From: Olleya sp. YS
GTDB taxonomy: Bacteria; Bacteroidota; Bacteroidia; Flavobacteriales; Flavobacteriaceae
Direction of reading: 5' to 3'
Length of the DNA stretch: 64,000 nt
Assembly (NCBI RefSeq): GCF_029760915.1
Contig: NZ_CP121685.1
Location: forward strand, 2,319,001 to 2,383,000
The translations under genes and the position numbers were made by a program. Shown here piece after piece: positions 38,819 through 47,746 of this stretch; within the stretch, counting starts at the first letter, position 1; each line of letters starts with the position of its first letter. Below the pieces are notes generated by a model. It was given only the letters and a program-made list of their open reading frames with translations, was not told the origin of the DNA and did no database searches.

Positions 38819-41011
38819 ATGGAAATGCAGCAATTTTATTACGATAACAAGATTGTTAAAAAGTTTCTTTACGCAACTATGCTCTGGGGAGTTGTTGGTA
38901 TGCTTGTAGGACTCATTTTAGCTTTCATGTTTTTATTCCCAAACATGACCGATGGGATTTCATGGCTTAGTTTTGGTCGTTTAAGACCCTTACATACCAA
39001 TGCAGTCATTTTTGCATTTGTAGGTAATGCTATTTTTGCTGGAGTTTATTATTCTACTCAACGTCTGTTAAAAGCTAGAATGTTTAGTGATTTTTTAAGT
39101 AAGATAAACTTTTGGGGTTGGCAGTTAATAATTGTTGGTGCAGCCATCACATTACCATTAGGTTACACAACATCTAAAGAATATGCGGAGTTAGAATGGC
39201 CTTTTGATATTGCAATAGCTTTAATTTGGGTTGCTTTTGGTACAAACTTAATTGGTACGATGTTAAAACGTCGTCAGCGTCACTTATATGTTGCCATATG
39301 GTTTTATATTGCAACTTTTGTAACAGTAGCTGTGTTGCATATATTTAATAGTTTAGAGTTACCTGTAAGTGCATTAAAAAGTTATTCGGTTTATGCAGGA
39401 GTACAAGATGCTTTAGTACAATGGTGGTATGGACACAACGCAGTAGCTTTTTTCTTAACCACACCTTTCTTAGGATTAATGTATTATTTTGTTCCTAAAG
39501 CGGCTAACAGACCAGTCTATTCTTATAGACTTTCAATAGTACACTTTTGGTCTTTAATCTTTATCTATATTTGGGCTGGACCACACCATTTGTTATATAC
39601 TGCATTACCAGAATGGGCTCAGAATTTAGGAGTCGCTTTTTCAGTTATGTTGCTAATGCCTTCTTGGGGAGGAATGATAAATGGATTATTAACACTTCGT
39701 GGTGCTTGGGATAAGGTACGTGTTGATCCAGTCTTAAAATTTATGGTAGTTGCTATTACTGGATATGGTATGGCAACGTTTGAAGGTCCAATGTTATCCC
39801 TTAAAAACGTAAATGCAATTGCACACTTTACAGATTGGATTATAGCACACGTACATGTTGGCGCATTAGCTTGGAACGGGTTTTTAACTTTTGGTATGAT
39901 TTACTATTTAGTGCCAAAATTATTTAATACCAAATTACACTCTTTAAAACTAGCCAATTTTCACTTTTGGATTGGGACTTTAGGGATAATTCTATATGCT
40001 TTACCAATGTATGTTGCTGGTTTTACACAAGCAAGTATGTGGAAACAATTTAATCCTGAAGGCAGTATTAAATATGGAAACTTTCTTGAAACAGTTACCG
40101 AAATTATGCCAATGTATTGGATGCGTGCAATAGGTGGAACTTTATACTTGGTGGGTATGTTGGTATTAGTTTACAACATTATAGTAACTATCAGGCAAGG
40201 AAGTGTAGTTAAAGATGAGCTTGCTGAAGCTGCAGCACTACAACGTGTGTCTAAAAGACGTGTTGCAGGAGAAGGATGGCATACTTGGTTGGAGCGTAAG
40301 CCTATTAAATTAACCATTTTTGCAACTGTAGCTATTTTAATTGGTGGTATTATACAGATAGTTCCTACTATAATGGTTAAATCCAATATACCGACTATAA
40401 GTAGCGTAGAGCCATATTCACCTTTAGAGTTAGAAGGTCGTGATATCTATATTCGTGAAGGTTGCGTTGGATGTCACTCACAAATGGTAAGACCGTTTAG
40501 AAGTGAAGTAGAACGTTACGGAGAGTATAGTAAAGCAGGAGAATACGTATATGATCATCCATTTCTTTGGGGAAGTAAACGTACAGGACCAGATTTACAT
40601 AGAATTGGACAAAGGTATAACGATAATTGGCACTTTAACCATATGTATGATCCACAAGCCATGAATAAAAAGTCGATTATGCCAAGATATCAATGGTTAA
40701 TTGAAGATGAACTTGATAAATCTCAAACTGAAGCTAAAATGCGTGCAATGGTAACTTTAGGAGTCCCTTATACAGAGGAAGATATTACTAATGCTCAAGC
40801 TGCAATGTTAGCACAAGGTACGCAAATAGAAAAAAACTTGTACTCTGATCCTGATTTTGTAGAAGCTTACGAAGCAAGTAAGAAAAAAGGAGATGCTGAT
40901 TTTGTAGAAATGAAAAACAGAGAAATCGTCGCTTTGATTGCTTATCTGCAACGTTTAGGAACAGATATTAAAGTAGATGATATTCAACAAACAACCGCTA
41001 AAACTAATTAG
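38819..41011 (+). CDS. ccoNO: cbb3-type cytochrome c oxidase, fused CcoN-CcoO subunit
   Basis: This 730-residue protein fuses the catalytic subunit I (CcoN, about 1-480, twelve or so helices with heme-ligand His residues such as HTNAV, WWYGHNAVAFF and HVHVGALAWNG) to the monoheme cytochrome c subunit (CcoO, about 490-730). The heme-binding motif is CVGCH near 548, and MPRYQW holds the probable axial Met. The enzyme reduces oxygen at low concentration and pumps protons. The fusion is common in Bacteroidota. It lies between ccoS (2 bp) and the CcoQ-like gene (2 bp). Confidence 0.95.
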   Translation: MEMQQFYYDNKIVKKFLYATMLWGVVGMLVGLILAFMFLFPNMTDGISWLSFGRLRPLHTNAVIFAFVGNAIFAGVYYSTQRLLKARMFSDFLSKINFWGWQLIIVGAAITLPLGYTTSKEYAELEWPFDIAIALIWVAFGTNLIGTMLKRRQRHLYVAIWFYIATFVTVAVLHIFNSLELPVSALKSYSVYAGVQDALVQWWYGHNAVAFFLTTPFLGLMYYFVPKAANRPVYSYRLSIVHFWSLIFIYIWAGPHHLLYTALPEWAQNLGVAFSVMLLMPSWGGMINGLLTLRGAWDKVRVDPVLKFMVVAITGYGMATFEGPMLSLKNVNAIAHFTDWIIAHVHVGALAWNGFLTFGMIYYLVPKLFNTKLHSLKLANFHFWIGTLGIILYALPMYVAGFTQASMWKQFNPEGSIKYGNFLETVTEIMPMYWMRAIGGTLYLVGMLVLVYNIIVTIRQGSVVKDELAEAAALQRVSKRRVAGEGWHTWLERKPIKLTIFATVAILIGGIIQIVPTIMVKSNIPTISSVEPYSPLELEGRDIYIREGCVGCHSQMVRPFRSEVERYGEYSKAGEYVYDHPFLWGSKRTGPDLHRIGQRYNDNWHFNHMYDPQAMNKKSIMPRYQWLIEDELDKSQTEAKMRAMVTLGVPYTEEDITNAQAAMLAQGTQIEKNLYSDPDFVEAYEASKKKGDADFVEMKNREIVALIAYLQRLGTDIKVDDIQQTTAKTN

Positions 41012-41013
41012 TC

Positions 41014-41205
41014 ATGTTAAAATTTGTAAAAAAACATTTAGAAAGTATAACAGATATAGAAATATATCCAATACTATCATTACTTATATTCTTTGGCTTT
41101 TTTGTGATTCTTTTTTGGTGGGTATTTACCGCTAAAAAAGAATACATCACCAAAGTGAGTAATTTACCATTAGAATTAGACAACCAAAACGAAACAACAT
41201 TATGA
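41014..41205 (+). CDS. ccoQ: CcoQ-like small membrane subunit of cbb3 oxidase
   Basis: The 63-residue protein has one central membrane helix (about 19-40, rich in Phe and Trp) flanked by a basic N-terminus and a hydrophilic tail. Position between ccoNO and ccoP, size and topology fit CcoQ, which stabilises the oxidase complex. Sequence identity to proteobacterial CcoQ is too low to rely on alone. Its stop overlaps the ccoP start by 4 bases (ATGA). Confidence 0.8.
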   Translation: MLKFVKKHLESITDIEIYPILSLLIFFGFFVILFWWVFTAKKEYITKVSNLPLELDNQNETTL

Positions 41206-42167
41206 GACATTTAATTCCATCATACGTTAGAGTTCCAGCTATATTTTTCATCATATTTGGGTTAGTAGAATTTTTTGTGGACTCTGGAGATAAGCCAGCA
41301 TTTATAGAATACCCAATTATCATGTTATTTTTAGCATTAGTATTGTTTATTCTAATAGCTATAGAAGGTATTGTAGGTTCTATAGAAAATGTGTTGTTTC
41401 AAAGTTTAGACAAAGAAGCAAAAGAACGTTATCTAGCTAGTCAAAAATCAAAAGCACCAGAATTCACAAAACTTAAATCGTTATATGCTAAACTTAAAGG
41501 AGATGATAAACCTATTGAGGAAGAGCACGAAATTATTCTAGACCATAATTACGATGGTATAAAAGAGTTAGATAATAATTTACCACCATGGTGGGTGTAT
41601 TCATTTTATATTTCAATAGTATTTGCATTTGTGTATTTAGCAAAGTATCACATTTTTGATGGTGCGACTCAGCAAGACGAAATTGAACAAGAGTATGCAC
41701 AAGCAGAAATAGAAATTGAAGAATATAAAAAAACAGCAAAGAACTTAGTTGACTATAATACAGTAACATTATTGACAGATGCTGCAGATTTAAAAGCTGG
41801 TGAAGCTATATATAATAAGCATTGTGTAGCTTGTCATGTTGCAGATGGAGGAGGAGGTATTGGACCTAACCTTACCGATAAATATTGGATTTTAGGAGGA
41901 GATATAAAGAGTGTTTTTAAAACGATTTCTCAAGGAGGACGTTCTGGAAAAGGGATGGTGTCTTGGAAAAAAGAAGGTTTAAAACCTGTTGAAATAGCTC
42001 AAGCAGCAAGTTATGTCTTGTCACTACAAGGTACAACTCCAGCAAAACCTAAAGATCCAGAAGGCGAAATATGGCAACCTGAAAGTGAAGAAGATTTAGA
42101 AATCCCTGAAGAAGCAAAAGATACAGATGTATTAGAAGTAGAGAAATCTGTTTCTATGAATGACTAA
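41202..42167 (+). CDS. ccoP: cbb3 oxidase cytochrome c subunit CcoP (single visible heme site)
   Basis: The 321-residue protein has two N-terminal hydrophobic segments (about 8-26 and 35-58), a charged cytoplasmic stretch, the conserved DHNYDGIKELDNNLPPWWVY block entering a third helix, and a periplasmic cytochrome c domain. I see one CxxCH site, CVACH near 208, and a likely axial Met in GKGMVSW. Proteobacterial CcoP normally has two c hemes, so this subunit appears to have one. The acidic C-terminal tail is Glu-rich. It is co-transcribed with ccoNO and followed by ccoG after 14 bp. Confidence 0.92.
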   Translation: MRHLIPSYVRVPAIFFIIFGLVEFFVDSGDKPAFIEYPIIMLFLALVLFILIAIEGIVGSIENVLFQSLDKEAKERYLASQKSKAPEFTKLKSLYAKLKGDDKPIEEEHEIILDHNYDGIKELDNNLPPWWVYSFYISIVFAFVYLAKYHIFDGATQQDEIEQEYAQAEIEIEEYKKTAKNLVDYNTVTLLTDAADLKAGEAIYNKHCVACHVADGGGGIGPNLTDKYWILGGDIKSVFKTISQGGRSGKGMVSWKKEGLKPVEIAQAASYVLSLQGTTPAKPKDPEGEIWQPESEEDLEIPEEAKDTDVLEVEKSVSMND

Positions 42168-42181
42168 CGCTACATAGAAAA

Positions 42182-43603
42182 ATGGAAGCTCCAAAAAACG
42201 AATCTTTTAGAGACTCGATAGCAACAATAAATGAAGAAGGTAAACGTGCTTGGGTTTTTCCAAAAAAACCGAGTGGTAAGTTTTACGATTACAGAAAGTA
42301 CGTAAGCTACTTTTTACTTGTCTTTTTATTTGCTGCTCCTTTTGTTAAAATAAATGGCAATCAGTTTTTATTATTCAACATTTTGGAGCGTCGTTTTAAT
42401 ATTTTTGGTTTTCCCTTCTGGCCTCAAGATTTTCACTTATTTGTCATTTCAATGATTATTGGTGTTATCTTCATCACTTTATTTACAGTTGCTTTTGGAC
42501 GTATATTTTGTGGTTGGATTTGTCCGCAAACCATTTTTATGGAAATGGTTTTTAGACGTATCGAATTTTGGATTGATGGTGATAGAGGGAAACAATTGCG
42601 TTTAAAAAAATCGAAATGGACCTCAGAAAAAATAAAAAAACGTGTATTAAAGCATATCCTATTTTTTGTCATTTCATTTTTAATCGCTAACATTTTTTTA
42701 GCCTACTTAATAGGTAGTGACAAACTATTAGAATATGTAAAGGAAGGACCCTTTAAACATGTAGGAACGTTAATCCCGTTATTAATATTTACTGGTTTAT
42801 TCTACTTTGTGTTTTCATGGTTTAGAGAGCAGGTATGTATCATTGCGTGTCCTTATGGTCGATTACAAGGGGTTCTTTTAGATAATAAATCTATAGTTGT
42901 TGCCTATGACCATAAGCGTGGAGAAGGAGAAAACGGACGTAAAAAATGGCGTAAGGATGAAGATAGAACAGCTTTAGGTCATGGTGATTGTATTGATTGT
43001 TTTCAATGTGTACATGTGTGCCCAACAGGTATTGATATTAGAAATGGTACACAATTAGAATGTGTTAATTGTACAGCTTGTATTGACGAGTGTGATACCA
43101 TTATGGACAAAGTAGGTTTGCCTACTGGATTAATACGTTATGCTAGTGAAGTTAATATTGAAGATAAAGAACCTTTTAAATGGACAGCACGTCTTAAAGG
43201 TTACATAATAGTATTAATTGTGCTTATTGGCGCTTTATTTACCATGTTACAATTGCGTAACGACATAGAAGCTAATATTTTAAGATTACCAGGACAGCGT
43301 TATGAGCATAAAGGCGAAACCATTATTAGTAATGTGTTTACCTATAAATTAGTTAATAAAACTATAGAAGATATTACTAATGTCAGTTTTAAATTAAAAG
43401 AAGTTGAAGGTACTATTAAATTGGTATCCGCAGATAAAAGTTTTATTGTACCTGCTCAAGGATTGGCAGAGGGGACTATGTTTATTGAACTTGACGAAAG
43501 TCTTCTTAGTGGAGACCGAACCAAAGTAACAGTTGAGGTGTACAGTAGTGATAAGTTAATTGAAACAACAACTATAAACTTCTTAGGACCAAGAAGTTTT
43601 TAA
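42182..43603 (+). CDS. ccoG: cbb3 oxidase accessory protein CcoG
   Basis: CcoG is a membrane iron-sulfur protein thought to reduce Cu(II) for cbb3 assembly. The 473-residue protein has about five membrane helices, FCGWICPQTIFME in the second third of the membrane domain, and two ferredoxin-type 4Fe-4S motifs: CIDCFQCVHVCP and CVNCTACIDECD (near 265-305). A C-terminal Ig-like FixG domain (about 360-473) ends the protein. All cysteines are present. It sits between ccoP and ccoH as in most bacteria. Confidence 0.95.
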   Translation: MEAPKNESFRDSIATINEEGKRAWVFPKKPSGKFYDYRKYVSYFLLVFLFAAPFVKINGNQFLLFNILERRFNIFGFPFWPQDFHLFVISMIIGVIFITLFTVAFGRIFCGWICPQTIFMEMVFRRIEFWIDGDRGKQLRLKKSKWTSEKIKKRVLKHILFFVISFLIANIFLAYLIGSDKLLEYVKEGPFKHVGTLIPLLIFTGLFYFVFSWFREQVCIIACPYGRLQGVLLDNKSIVVAYDHKRGEGENGRKKWRKDEDRTALGHGDCIDCFQCVHVCPTGIDIRNGTQLECVNCTACIDECDTIMDKVGLPTGLIRYASEVNIEDKEPFKWTARLKGYIIVLIVLIGALFTMLQLRNDIEANILRLPGQRYEHKGETIISNVFTYKLVNKTIEDITNVSFKLKEVEGTIKLVSADKSFIVPAQGLAEGTMFIELDESLLSGDRTKVTVEVYSSDKLIETTTINFLGPRSF

Positions 43604-43614
43604 TACAATACATT

Positions 43615-44061
43615 ATGAAATTAAATTGGGGAACGTCTATAGTCATAGCATTTATAGCATTTATAAGCTTTATTATGTACTTCGTAATTAATATGAACAT
43701 TAATAAAGACCTTGATCATGACTTGGTTAGTGAAGACTATTATAAACAAGAATTAGAGTACCAAAATGATATCAATAAAGAAGAAAATTCAAAAGAATTG
43801 GCTTCCAAATTAATGTGGAAAAAAATACCTGAAGGTTTGCAGATAATTTTCCCTAAGGAACTAGATTATAATGCCATTTCAGGAAAAGTGTTCCTATATA
43901 GACCATCTAACAAACAACTAGACTTCGAAACCACAATTTTGTTGTCTAATCACAATTTGCTCATACCTGACAAGCGTTTGTTGGATGGTCGTTGGAACAT
44001 TAAAATAGATTGGAAGCATAAAGATAATAACTATATGTTTAAAGAAGATATTACTTATTAA
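43615..44061 (+). CDS. ccoH: FixH/CcoH family protein
   Basis: The 148-residue protein has a single N-terminal membrane helix (about 5-27) and a periplasmic beta domain. The segment DLVSEDYYKQELEYQ after the helix is the FixH hallmark. CcoH takes part in cbb3 oxidase assembly and stays associated with the complex. It starts 12 bp after ccoG and abuts the TauE/SafE-like gene directly. Confidence 0.9.
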   Translation: MKLNWGTSIVIAFIAFISFIMYFVINMNINKDLDHDLVSEDYYKQELEYQNDINKEENSKELASKLMWKKIPEGLQIIFPKELDYNAISGKVFLYRPSNKQLDFETTILLSNHNLLIPDKRLLDGRWNIKIDWKHKDNNYMFKEDITY

Positions 44062-44763
44062 ATGCTACTATCCGCTATTATATTTGGTCTTTTAGGAAGC
44101 TTCCACTGTGTTGGGATGTGTGGTCCTATTGCTTTTATGCTACCTGTGGATAGAACTAATTCTTTTAAAAAAATTAGTCAGATTACCGCTTACCACATTG
44201 GTCGTTTATTGGCTTACAGTATTATTGGGTTAGTATTTGGTGTAATAGGTAAAAGCCTCTATATTTTTGGACTGCAACAAAAGCTATCTATTATAATTGG
44301 AGTATTAATGATAGTTGTTATTCTATTTCCTTATAAAAAAATAGGTCAAAACTTAATAGTTAAACCAATTTATAAAGCGGTAGGATTTGTTAAAAAACAA
44401 ATGGGTCAAGCTTTAAAAAAGAAAACTGCAGACACTTTTTTAACCATAGGATTTTTAAATGGTTTTTTACCTTGTGGATTGGTATATATGGCAGTTTTTG
44501 GCGCAATTGCAACAGGAACAGCTTTACAAGGAAGTTTGTACATGGCATTTTTTGGTTTAGGGACTATTCCGTTAATGACTACTGCTATTTACTTAGGTAA
44601 ATTTCTAAATACAACCGTTAAACAACGTATCCAAAAAGCTATACCTGTTTTAGTCGTAGCTATTGGTGTACTTTTTATATTAAGAGGTTTGGGTCTAGGT
44701 ATTCCTTTTATTTCTCCAAGTCCTGTGGTAGAGATGGTACAAAGCAGTATTGATTGTCATTAA
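44062..44763 (+). CDS. TauE/SafE-DsbD-like membrane protein of the cco cluster
   Basis: The 233-residue, six-helix protein starts with GSFHCVGMCGPIAF and contains GFLNGFLPCGLVYMA; these paired Cys/Pro motifs in helices 1 and 4 place it in the UreH-like/DsbD transmembrane family often annotated as sulfite exporter TauE/SafE. Genes of this kind regularly follow ccoGIH, where they may move copper or reducing equivalents for oxidase assembly. The ATG follows the ccoH stop with no gap. Substrate is not known. It should not be confused with the unrelated TauE permease at 56786. Confidence 0.85.
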   Translation: MLLSAIIFGLLGSFHCVGMCGPIAFMLPVDRTNSFKKISQITAYHIGRLLAYSIIGLVFGVIGKSLYIFGLQQKLSIIIGVLMIVVILFPYKKIGQNLIVKPIYKAVGFVKKQMGQALKKKTADTFLTIGFLNGFLPCGLVYMAVFGAIATGTALQGSLYMAFFGLGTIPLMTTAIYLGKFLNTTVKQRIQKAIPVLVVAIGVLFILRGLGLGIPFISPSPVVEMVQSSIDCH

Positions 44764-44786
44764 TAGTTTTTTTAATTGTTCGCCAT

Positions 44787-44814
44787 CTAATTTCGACTTA
44801 AAGTCGTAAATTAG
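44787..44814. repeat. Inverted repeat between the cco cluster and usp
   Basis: CTAATTTCGACTT pairs with AAGTCGTAAATTAG around one base, with a single bulged T. No T-run follows, so a terminator is possible but not convincing; it could also be a protein site upstream of the usp gene. Confidence 0.45.
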
Positions 44815-44850
44815 AGAAAGCTATTGATATAAAATTTTATTCTTATTTAA

Positions 44851-45684
44851 ATGAAAAACATATTATTACTTACCGATTTTTCAGATAGCTCTAAAAACGC
44901 AATACACTATGTTTTACAGCTTTTAGAGGCTCAAACGTTAAATTGTCATTTGGTGTATGTACACAAAGCTTCAACATTTACTTCTGCAGATTTAATGACT
45001 ACTGGTAATGATAATTTGTATGCGTCTATTGTAAAATCGCCTAAAGAAGATTTAGAAGATTTAATGGCAACGCTTCAAAACATTTATAAAAATAGCAGTC
45101 ACACATTTTCCATTCACATAGATTACGATGTGTTTACAGACGCTATTAATCAGCTAGTAGAGCTTCAAACAATAGATTTAATAGTTATGGGTACCAATGG
45201 TGTCACAGGAGCAGATGAAGTTGTTTTTGGTAGCAATACTTTAAATGTGATTAGAAAAGTAGATTGTCCAACGCTAATAATCCCAAAAGATTTTGAGTTT
45301 AAAAAACCTAAAGAAGTTCTAATTCCTTTAGACGAAAAAGACGAATTAAATAGTAATAGATTACAGACCATTTTAGAATTAATTGATAAAAAAGACTCCA
45401 AATATCATATTTTGAGAATCACAGAGTCTGCTGAAAATGATTCGTTTGCAATAAATGATACTAAAACTTTAAAGCAATTATTTGATACTTCGCATTATGA
45501 TTATCATAACATTTCAAACGTGCCTATGCATCATGTTGTTGATACCTATGTACAAACCCATACAATAGATTTTGAAGTATTTATCATCCAAAAAACAAGT
45601 TTTTTTGAGCGATTGTTTTCTGGGTCACCAATTACAAAGCATAGTAAAATTGCAACTATACCTTTATTTATTTTACATGATTAG
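44851..45684 (+). CDS. Universal stress protein, tandem USP domains
   Basis: The 277-residue protein holds two USP-like domains. The first has the ATP-binding motif GTNGVTGADEVVFGSNT (GxxG-x9-GS/T); the second half (about 150-277) has lost it. It begins MKNILLLTDFSD, the usual first strand. Cytoplasmic. It follows the cco cluster on the same strand and converges with a lipoprotein gene with a 4-base overlap of the 3' ends. USPs near cbb3 and hemN genes suggest a role in low-oxygen adaptation; partner unknown. Confidence 0.88.
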   Translation: MKNILLLTDFSDSSKNAIHYVLQLLEAQTLNCHLVYVHKASTFTSADLMTTGNDNLYASIVKSPKEDLEDLMATLQNIYKNSSHTFSIHIDYDVFTDAINQLVELQTIDLIVMGTNGVTGADEVVFGSNTLNVIRKVDCPTLIIPKDFEFKKPKEVLIPLDEKDELNSNRLQTILELIDKKDSKYHILRITESAENDSFAINDTKTLKQLFDTSHYDYHNISNVPMHHVVDTYVQTHTIDFEVFIIQKTSFFERLFSGSPITKHSKIATIPLFILHD

Positions 45685-46316
45685 TCTAATAACGGAATTA
45701 CTCCATCTTCTTCTAATACTAGAATAAGTAATTTTAAATAATCATTAACCGTTTCGTTTACATTATCTGGATCAATAATATCTATATAACCTTTCCAGAT
45801 TAAAGTACGATCTTTGGTTGGACAAATACAATATATAGAGGTTTCTGCATTGTAAACCTGATATTCTTCGTAAGCATCAGGATTAAAAAATTGATCTTGA
45901 TACATTAAATAATCATCATTAAACCGTTTGTGATTGTTATTAAAATCTGAATAATCTTCTTTATATTTAATTTTATTTTTTATTCCTACGACTTTGCTAA
46001 ATACAATAGCATCATAGCCTTCTTTAAGAAGTCGTTCTTCTAATGTATTTAAATCTTCTTCTGTTCTTTTTTTTGACAAAAAATCTTCATTCATTGTATT
46101 CAAGCTAATCGAAGCTTCAATACCTCTAGAAGCAAGTTGGCTTTGTAGTTTTTTTTCAAATTTTTCTCTTGCTTCTAAATGGTCTGTTAAACCAATAACA
46201 TATACCTTTTCAAGCGTGTAATTATCGGCTTCTGGACTTATCCAACGGTCTTTTAATTGTGTGCTATCGCAACTAAAGAATAGTAGGATTAAGAAAGGAT
46301 AGATTATTTTTTTCAT
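45681..46316 (-). CDS. Lipoprotein of unknown function in the usp operon
   Basis: The 211-residue protein has a lipoprotein signal (Cys16 after LLFFS). The mature part alternates strands and helices (VYVIGLTDH, YDAIVFSKVVG, IYCICPTKDRTLIWKGYIDI), reminiscent of DUF4136-like or CsgG-like periplasmic lipoprotein folds, but no family is certain. It is the third gene of a minus-strand set (USP, helical protein, lipoprotein), 5 bp after the helical protein gene. Confidence 0.6.
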   Translation of the reverse strand: MKKIIYPFLILLFFSCDSTQLKDRWISPEADNYTLEKVYVIGLTDHLEAREKFEKKLQSQLASRGIEASISLNTMNEDFLSKKRTEEDLNTLEERLLKEGYDAIVFSKVVGIKNKIKYKEDYSDFNNNHKRFNDDYLMYQDQFFNPDAYEEYQVYNAETSIYCICPTKDRTLIWKGYIDIIDPDNVNETVNDYLKLLILVLEEDGVIPLLD

Positions 46317-46321
46317 ATTAT

Positions 46322-46762
46322 TTATTTTAATAAATGTTCTTGTTTATCTGTTTTCATTAATTGTTTAACTAACTCGAAAATCTCAAATTTTACCGCTTTA
46401 TAATCAAAATAAAATGAGCTTATGGTTTTAGTAAATTCTTGATGGTCTGATTTGTATTTGTTTTCTTTTTCAAGCTCATCTTTACCATCTACCATAATCT
46501 GTAATTCGTTTTCATGTTTTTTTAAAGCAGTCAATAGTTTTTGATTGCCTCGCTTTGTTCTTTGTAAGGCAGTAGCCACATTTTGGGCTCTGTCTAAAGC
46601 ATCACTATCAATAATTTTTTGTGTATAATTGGTTATTAAATCTTCTAAAAAAAGTTGTTCATCTTTAATAAAACTTAAGTCAGATAGCCAATTTTTTGAC
46701 ATGTCATGCATACGATCTGCACTGTACCACTCTGTTATTTTTTCTTGTTTATAAGTTTTCAT
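46322..46762 (-). CDS. Helical cytoplasmic protein of unknown function, coupled to usp
   Basis: The 146-residue protein is almost wholly alpha-helical, charged, rich in Lys and Glu, with no signal peptide or membrane segment and no cysteines. I do not recognise a family. Its start overlaps the stop of the upstream USP gene by 4 bases (ATGA), so the two are translationally coupled, and it is followed 5 bp later by a lipoprotein gene. A partner or client of the stress protein is a reasonable inference. Confidence 0.6.
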   Translation of the reverse strand: MKTYKQEKITEWYSADRMHDMSKNWLSDLSFIKDEQLFLEDLITNYTQKIIDSDALDRAQNVATALQRTKRGNQKLLTALKKHENELQIMVDGKDELEKENKYKSDHQEFTKTISSFYFDYKAVKFEIFELVKQLMKTDKQEHLLK

Positions 46763-47607
46763 ATTGTTGTGTTTTTATCATTATCAGGAATTACTAAAAA
46801 TGGTACGTGTGGTTCAAATCCTATTTTTTTAATAATAGGTTCGTTAAAATAGCGTTCAAAAATGCTATGCTTATAATTAACCATAACTAATAAATCAATT
46901 TCTAAATCGTCAATAAATGTATTAATGATTTCAGCTTTTTTTGCATAGTTTGGTACCGAGTGATAATGTGTTTCAAAGCCTTCAAAACTCTTTTTTAAAA
47001 CCGTTAAATTATATTGTTGAAGGTCTGTTAATGGTTTGTCTGTTTGAATATTTATAACTCTTAAAACTGCATTATTATCAAACGCAAAATCGTTTATAGT
47101 TTTAAGTTCTTTATCATTATAAAATCTGTTTAAATCTGTTGAAAACACAATTTGTTTTATGGGTTTATAATCATACTCATCTGGAACAATTAATACTGGA
47201 CAGTTTTTAATCTTGTCAATCAAACTAATGGTATTACTACCAAAAAAGAATGACTTGTTTTTAGAAGCACCTTTGGTACCCATGATGATTACATCTATTG
47301 GGTAGTCATCAATACAATTTATAACCGCTTGATTAAGAGTTAAAAATTTAATATCTGTCTGAAACGTGTGATTAGCATTAGCATCACTATCTATAATTTG
47401 CTGTTTTAACTCTTCTAACTGCGCATTACTTTGTTGCATGATGCTTTTTATGTAGACATCTGATAAAGCGGACAAAGAGGAAGGTGCTAGAGGCTCGGCA
47501 TGAAGTAAATAAAATTTACAAACATCATCTTTGTAAAGCTTTACAGCATACACTAATGCACTCCATGCATTATCTGAAAAATCTGTTGGGATTAAAATAT
47601 GTTTCAT
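46759..47607 (-). CDS. Universal stress protein, tandem USP domains
   Basis: The 282-residue protein has two USP domains; the first keeps GTKGASKNKSFFFGSNT, the second (about 150-282) is degenerate but keeps the strand LDLLVMVNYKHS. It begins MKHILIPTDFSD. It heads a three-gene minus-strand operon with the helical protein and the lipoprotein. The promoter has TAACTTTA at 47631-47638 and an imperfect Fnr-like operator 29.5 bp upstream of it. Confidence 0.88.
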   Translation of the reverse strand: MKHILIPTDFSDNAWSALVYAVKLYKDDVCKFYLLHAEPLAPSSLSALSDVYIKSIMQQSNAQLEELKQQIIDSDANANHTFQTDIKFLTLNQAVINCIDDYPIDVIIMGTKGASKNKSFFFGSNTISLIDKIKNCPVLIVPDEYDYKPIKQIVFSTDLNRFYNDKELKTINDFAFDNNAVLRVINIQTDKPLTDLQQYNLTVLKKSFEGFETHYHSVPNYAKKAEIINTFIDDLEIDLLVMVNYKHSIFERYFNEPIIKKIGFEPHVPFLVIPDNDKNTTI

Positions 47608-47660
47608 AGCTATTAAGTTTAAGGTCTACTTAAAGTTAATAGTAAACTAGTAGAAAAAAT

Positions 47661-47674
47661 ATGATAATTATTAG
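47661..47674 (-). promoter_or_regulatory. Imperfect Fnr-like operator of the usp operon
   Basis: On the minus strand CTAATAATTATCAT keeps one exact half-site (ATCAT) of ATGAY-N4-RTCAT. Its centre (47667.5) is 29.5 bp from TAACTTTA (47638 down to 47631), one mismatch from TAnnTTTG. The matching spacing is the main support. Confidence 0.45.
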
Positions 47675-47685
47675 CTTTTATAAGA

Positions 47686-47723
47686 AAAGCCTACCACAAT
47701 GATTGCTCATTATGATAGGCTTT
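47686..47723 (-). terminator. Terminator of the usp gene at 47747
   Basis: AAAGCCTA and TAGGCTTT pair as the base of a long stem whose inner part (AATGA / TCATT) also pairs, with a T-rich minus-strand tail. Confidence 0.65.
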
Positions 47724-47746
47724 ATCAACTAACTAAAATTTAAGAT

